From Cannabis sativa (taxonomy: Eukaryota; Streptophyta; Magnoliopsida; Rosales; Cannabaceae): DNA of 64,000 nucleotides. Both the position numbers and the translations under genes were made by a program. Under the pieces are notes generated by a model. It did not search any database. It was not told where the DNA came from and saw nothing but the letters and a program-made list of their open reading frames with translations. Positions within the stretch are counted from its first letter, which is position 1, and every line of letters begins with the position of its first letter. Positions 61,105 to 64,000 of the stretch are shown here, one piece after another. Location of the stretch: NCBI RefSeq assembly GCF_029168945.1, contig NC_083608.1, positions 20,230,136-20,294,135 on the forward strand, in the 5' to 3' direction.

Positions 61105-61535
61105 TGTTAAAAATACTGTAAATCTGTATATAGCCCTAATTAATAGCGGAATAGCGGAAGCGTACCGGAGTCCATAGAATCGACTTTGTAATGATCTTTA
61201 TTAGTATGATCTTCCAATTTGCATCAAAACCTTTCTCTGTAAACTTTTGCTCTTGGTGATGGGGATACAAGAGTGAAAAGGTACGATGCAAATGGGGACC
61301 ATTACCCGTTATATTACCAACAGACAAACCTGTTGGTAATATTTATTGACTATTTCTATTTGGCCCCTCATCAATATAGAAATTGTCTAATTGGTATCCA
61401 CATATTAAAATCATGACAATCATGCCCTTAAGTCATAAACTTTATTCCAAAATAGACCACATAAATTTGACTTATTTATTTGATGACCCAACACACATTT
61501 TATATGTACAATTGTGACCCTAATTATTTCTAACA
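61105..61535 (-). repeat. 5' LTR of copia B
   Basis: 431 bp. It differs from the partner at a GATACG/GGTACG site and a TATATA/TATGTA site only. Confidence 0.95.
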
Positions 61536-61540
61536 ATTAT

Positions 61541-62160
61541 ATCTATAGCTTTATTATTATTTTGTATATATAAATATATATTGTACGTGCCTTCCTTCCA
61601 TGGCAGAGAGGGTCGAAAGAGAGAGAGAGTATTTAAATACTTGTCCTATATATATTATGTATATAAATATTTTTAGATACATCTGATCAAACATTGTTAT
61701 AAATACTTGAAATTTGGAACTGGGTCAGCCGTATTTTTATTATTTTTTAATTAAACAAGCTATGTACAAGTTACGCGATTTTTATGAAATTATTTTTTTT
61801 TTGCTGCTTATTCTCCCAAGTATTGTTAATATTCATCACTTTAATATCATATTTTTTTTTATCATTTTTTTTGAATAAAGATAAATATAAAATTTTAATG
61901 TTAATATTCATCGCTTCTACGTTTGTTTCTTTTAAGAAGAATATATCTTCATCATGCATCTCTCTCACATTTCGTTCTTATTATTATTATCAATTTCGTT
62001 TCTATCGTTTCTATTAAATTTTTATCCAAATTTCAGAGTTGACGAAAAATCTGCAACTGAATGAGGTAAAAACTACTACAATATTTACTTTATAAAACTT
62101 TTGTTTCAATATCTTAATTATTAACACCATTTGATTTGGATGTAGAAAAAATATTTTTAG
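61541..62160. other. AT-rich sequence before the RPA-like fragment
   Basis: Contains TA-rich stretches and a GA-rich patch near 61614. A short possible exon (62037-62064) lies between a TTTCAG acceptor and a GTAAAA donor, and could be an upstream exon of the RPA-like fragment. Nothing else is recognised. Confidence 0.35.
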
Positions 62161-62781
62161 ATTGAGGCGGCAATAAAAATAACTGATACTCTCCAGAATT
62201 TTTATTACATATCATGTGATGCATGTCATAAAAAAATAGATTTATACAATCGCGATGAAAAAATCATATGTGACAAGTCAACATGCGGCCAAGAAGGATT
62301 TCCTACACCACGGTATATTACAAAAAACTTATGATGTTATTGAAATTAAGTTAAATTAAAAAACATATATACTAACAATCTTATTATGCATTTTACAGTG
62401 CTATAGCATATGTTGAACTTGATGACAATACAAATAGCCTATCTGCTGTCATGTTCGCAAATATTGTGAAAAAAATATTTTTGTGTACTACTGCCAAACT
62501 AATGAAATATACTGCAGATGTGTAGTTTTTAAAAAATAAAATAGTTTTACATGCCTTTCATAAGTTGATTTTTTAATTAAATAAATTATGCACACCATGT
62601 CTAATCATCTTAAATGAAAATACATCACTGTTTCCAGGAACACCGCCGCTTTGTTGACACTACCATATTCAATTTATCAAAGAAAAAATAGATAATCCAG
62701 ATATATGCGGACCCAGCTAGAATGAAAAGTGTAAAATACAAAAATTACACTATTGTCACTATCGAAGAAAATGAAGATTGA
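62161..62781 (+). pseudogene. RPA70 C-terminal domain-like fragment (Helitron-type)
   Basis: Exons 62161-62312, 62399-62516 and 62638-62781 join in phase by GT-AG introns. The first encodes the zinc-binding core of the RPA large-subunit C-terminal domain: YYISCDACHKKIDLYN, then IICDKSTCGQ (CX2C ... CX4C). The second continues the OB fold (YVELDDNTNSLSAVMFANIV). The third has an in-frame TAG at 62689-62691 before ending at TGA 62779-62781. RPA-like ORFs occur as single-stranded DNA-binding proteins in plant Helitrons and as multigene RPA1 paralogues. Position close to a Helitron-like 3' end favours the former. The N-terminal DNA-binding domains are missing. Confidence 0.75.
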
Positions 62782-63156
62782 AATCCACTAATGACTATCA
62801 TTAGTTTTCTTATCTACAATTTTTAAACTAATGCTATCTTCAATTATCAACAATTTAGAGATTGATTTTTAATTTTCTTTTTATCTTACACCCATTTAAG
62901 TAATGTTTCTTTAAGTATTGGAACATCAATTTTTAGTTTATTTTTGAATTAAGTTAAGAACATATTTAAATCATTAAGCTTTCTTAAACACTAATATATT
63001 GCATTCGGTATTCACTTTTAATTGACAACATTATAAACTATAATATTTAGATACACCTAATAATAATCTCACCTAATAACTAATAATATTTTTTCTTTAA
63101 TTTTTAATCGTATCACTTTCAAATAACATAGAAAAAACCTAGCATAAAATTTAGTA

Positions 63157-63185
63157 TACGTGATTTGCACGTAGCTTTTTGCTAG
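63157..63185 (+). mobile_element. Helitron-like 3' terminus (hairpin plus CTAG)
   Basis: A stem TACGTG (63157-63162) pairs with CACGTA (63168-63173) around a 5-nt loop. Eight bases later the sequence reads CTAG (63182-63185) followed by T. A short hairpin about 10 nt before CTRR, with a T after it, is the diagnostic 3' end of Helitrons, which insert between A and T. The 5' TC end was not located. It could lie left of copia B. Confidence 0.65.
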
Positions 63186-63200
63186 TATATATATATGTGT

Positions 63201-63561
63201 GAGTAATTTGTGTATAAATACTTAATTTTAATTTTTAGCTATAAATAAATATGTAAGTTTAATTTTTGACGGTAATAATATTTAAGTTATATTTTTAAAA
63301 CTCTGTATGTACCTAATCGTTAAATATTAGGCCATTAAATCTACGTGTCATTTTTTTATTGGTATATTTAAATTATTTTTTTAAAATAATAAAAATTTAA
63401 TGACTTGGACCAATTAGGGATTACCACGTGGCAATTTACTCAACCAAGTACCTACAAAAGTTCTAAAATTATAACTTAGGTATGACTACCGCTAAAAATT
63501 AAACTTAAGTATTTATTTGTAACTGGAAATTAAACTTAAATATTTATACCGCAAATTACTC
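63201..63561. mobile_element. Long-TIR MITE, 361 bp
   Basis: Ends GAGTAATTTG (63201) and GCAAATTACTC (63551-63561). Imperfect complementarity continues for about 130 bp inward through TAAATACTTAA and AGTTTAATTTTT blocks on each arm. The centre is unpaired. Flanks are TA-rich, so the target duplication is ambiguous. The end motif is similar in style to the MULE-type element at 6515, so Mutator-like is possible. No coding potential. Confidence 0.7.
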
Positions 63562-63691
63562 ATATATAATTTACTAACTGAAAAATTCTTATTCAACACA
63601 AATCAAAAGTTTAGAACACAAAAGTAAAAGTAAAAACAAAGGGTTCTACTTCTCTTGTCACTAGAAAACCAAACCGATTAAAAGCAAAACT

Positions 63692-64000
63692 CTAAATAGC
63701 CAAATTATGAGTTGCTTCCACTATAATTCTAAGCAGCCATCTGATAATTATATTACAAGAATCAATGAGAGCTAAAAGAACTAAAAATTGTGCCTTAATC
63801 TCCCAAGAAGGAGCTTTGCGACAAAAGATTACATCCACCGATTGTTTGCAATCAGATATCAAAATTGTAAAGTCCCAACCCCTTAATCTACAAAGACTAA
63901 CAACATGGATTAAAGTAAGAGTTTCAACTTTAAGAGTCAAAAAAATCTTATGTTTAACAGTGAGGCCCTCAATAAGCCACCCCTACTCATTAGCAGCAAT
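63692..64000 (-). pseudogene. RNase H-domain remnant of a LINE ORF2, cut by window edge
   Basis: The frame from 63940 to the TAG-less stop at 63692 encodes VSLCRLRGWDFTILISDCKQ and IDSCNIIIRWLLR, the end of an RNase H (RVT_3) domain as in plant L1 ORF2 proteins. The reading continues to the right edge (WLIEGLTVKHKIF) with one stop near 63982. It resembles the domain at 44837-45949 in type but not closely in sequence, so it is a different and older LINE. Most of that element lies beyond the window. Confidence 0.65.

Larger units (their letters stand above)
55116..61535 (-). mobile_element. Ty1-copia retrotransposon B, young and structurally complete
   Basis: Both LTRs are 431 bp (55116-55546 and 61105-61535) and differ at only two positions that I can see. 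The 5-bp ATTAT flanks the element at 55111-55115 and 61536-61540. A primer-binding site TGGTATCAAGAGC (reverse strand) lies two bases inside the 5' LTR, and a purine tract (reverse of ATCTCCCACT) abuts the 3' LTR. gag-pol is one uninterrupted frame. At a commonly used plant rate of 1.3e-8 per site per year, two changes in 431 bp imply insertion within the last few hundred thousand years. It interrupts the sequence between the DExH fragment and the RPA-like fragment. Confidence 0.97.

Noticed and set aside
1..64000. CRISPR array, operons or bacterial-type systems
   Set aside because: No spaced identical repeats of suitable form. The window is a plant nuclear sequence with spliced genes.

Overview
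This is a nuclear window from a flowering plant, almost certainly a eudicot. It is AT-rich, the genes carry many small introns with plant-type splice sites, the gene families are plant-specific (SCL-type SR protein, D14/DLK2-like hydrolase, kelch F-box protein), and the space between genes is filled with Ty1-copia, LINE, MULE, MITE and Helitron material. Nothing in the sequence alone fixes the species.

Layout. 1-5731 (+): last nine exons of a CPSF-A/SF3b3/DDB1-like beta-propeller protein. 5732-21031: a repeat-rich block. It holds a 902-bp palindromic MULE-type element with a 9-bp target duplication, a copia-type LTR relic split by a 1.9-kb solo LTR, a CAACC-rich inverted-repeat element, and a nearly complete Ty1-copia element (12921-17968, reverse strand). 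21032-22024 (+): a two-exon D14/DLK2-like alpha/beta hydrolase. 22116-22187: a decayed tRNA-Val-like sequence. 23040-40399 (-): a complete 39-exon RRP5 (PDCD11) gene, reconstructed exon by exon with the reading frame closing at every junction (1,931 aa). 40400-41275: a divergent promoter. 41276-43407 (+): a five-exon SCL30A/SCL33-type SR splicing factor. 44807-about 50490 (-): a decayed LINE. 51383-52405 (-): an intronless F-box/kelch gene. 53791-54640 (+): three exons copied from a DExH-box RNA helicase gene. 55116-61535 (-): a very young Ty1-copia element with a single uninterrupted 1,418-codon frame. 62161-62781 (+): an RPA70 C-terminal-like pseudogene, followed at 63185 by a sequence with the hallmarks of a Helitron 3' end. 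63201-63561: a long-TIR MITE. 63692 to the right edge (-): RNase H remnant of another LINE.

How the genes relate. Three neighbours serve RNA metabolism: the CPSF-A-fold protein, RRP5 (pre-rRNA processing for both ribosomal subunits) and the SR protein (pre-mRNA splicing). RRP5 and the SR gene are head to head with 876 bp between their start codons, and that interval holds four site II (TGGGCY) motifs in 67 bp plus a telo-box, the pairing typical of plant growth and ribosome-biogenesis promoters. The D14/DLK2-like gene and the F-box gene look independent.

Most unusual content: a possible Helitron carrying gene fragments, later interrupted by a young copia; two GC-AG introns and a duplicated 28-nt pseudo-exon inside RRP5; the nested palindrome at 6515-7416; and an ATGA stop/start overlap between the two LINE ORFs. 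All positions, identities and mutation counts were read by eye.
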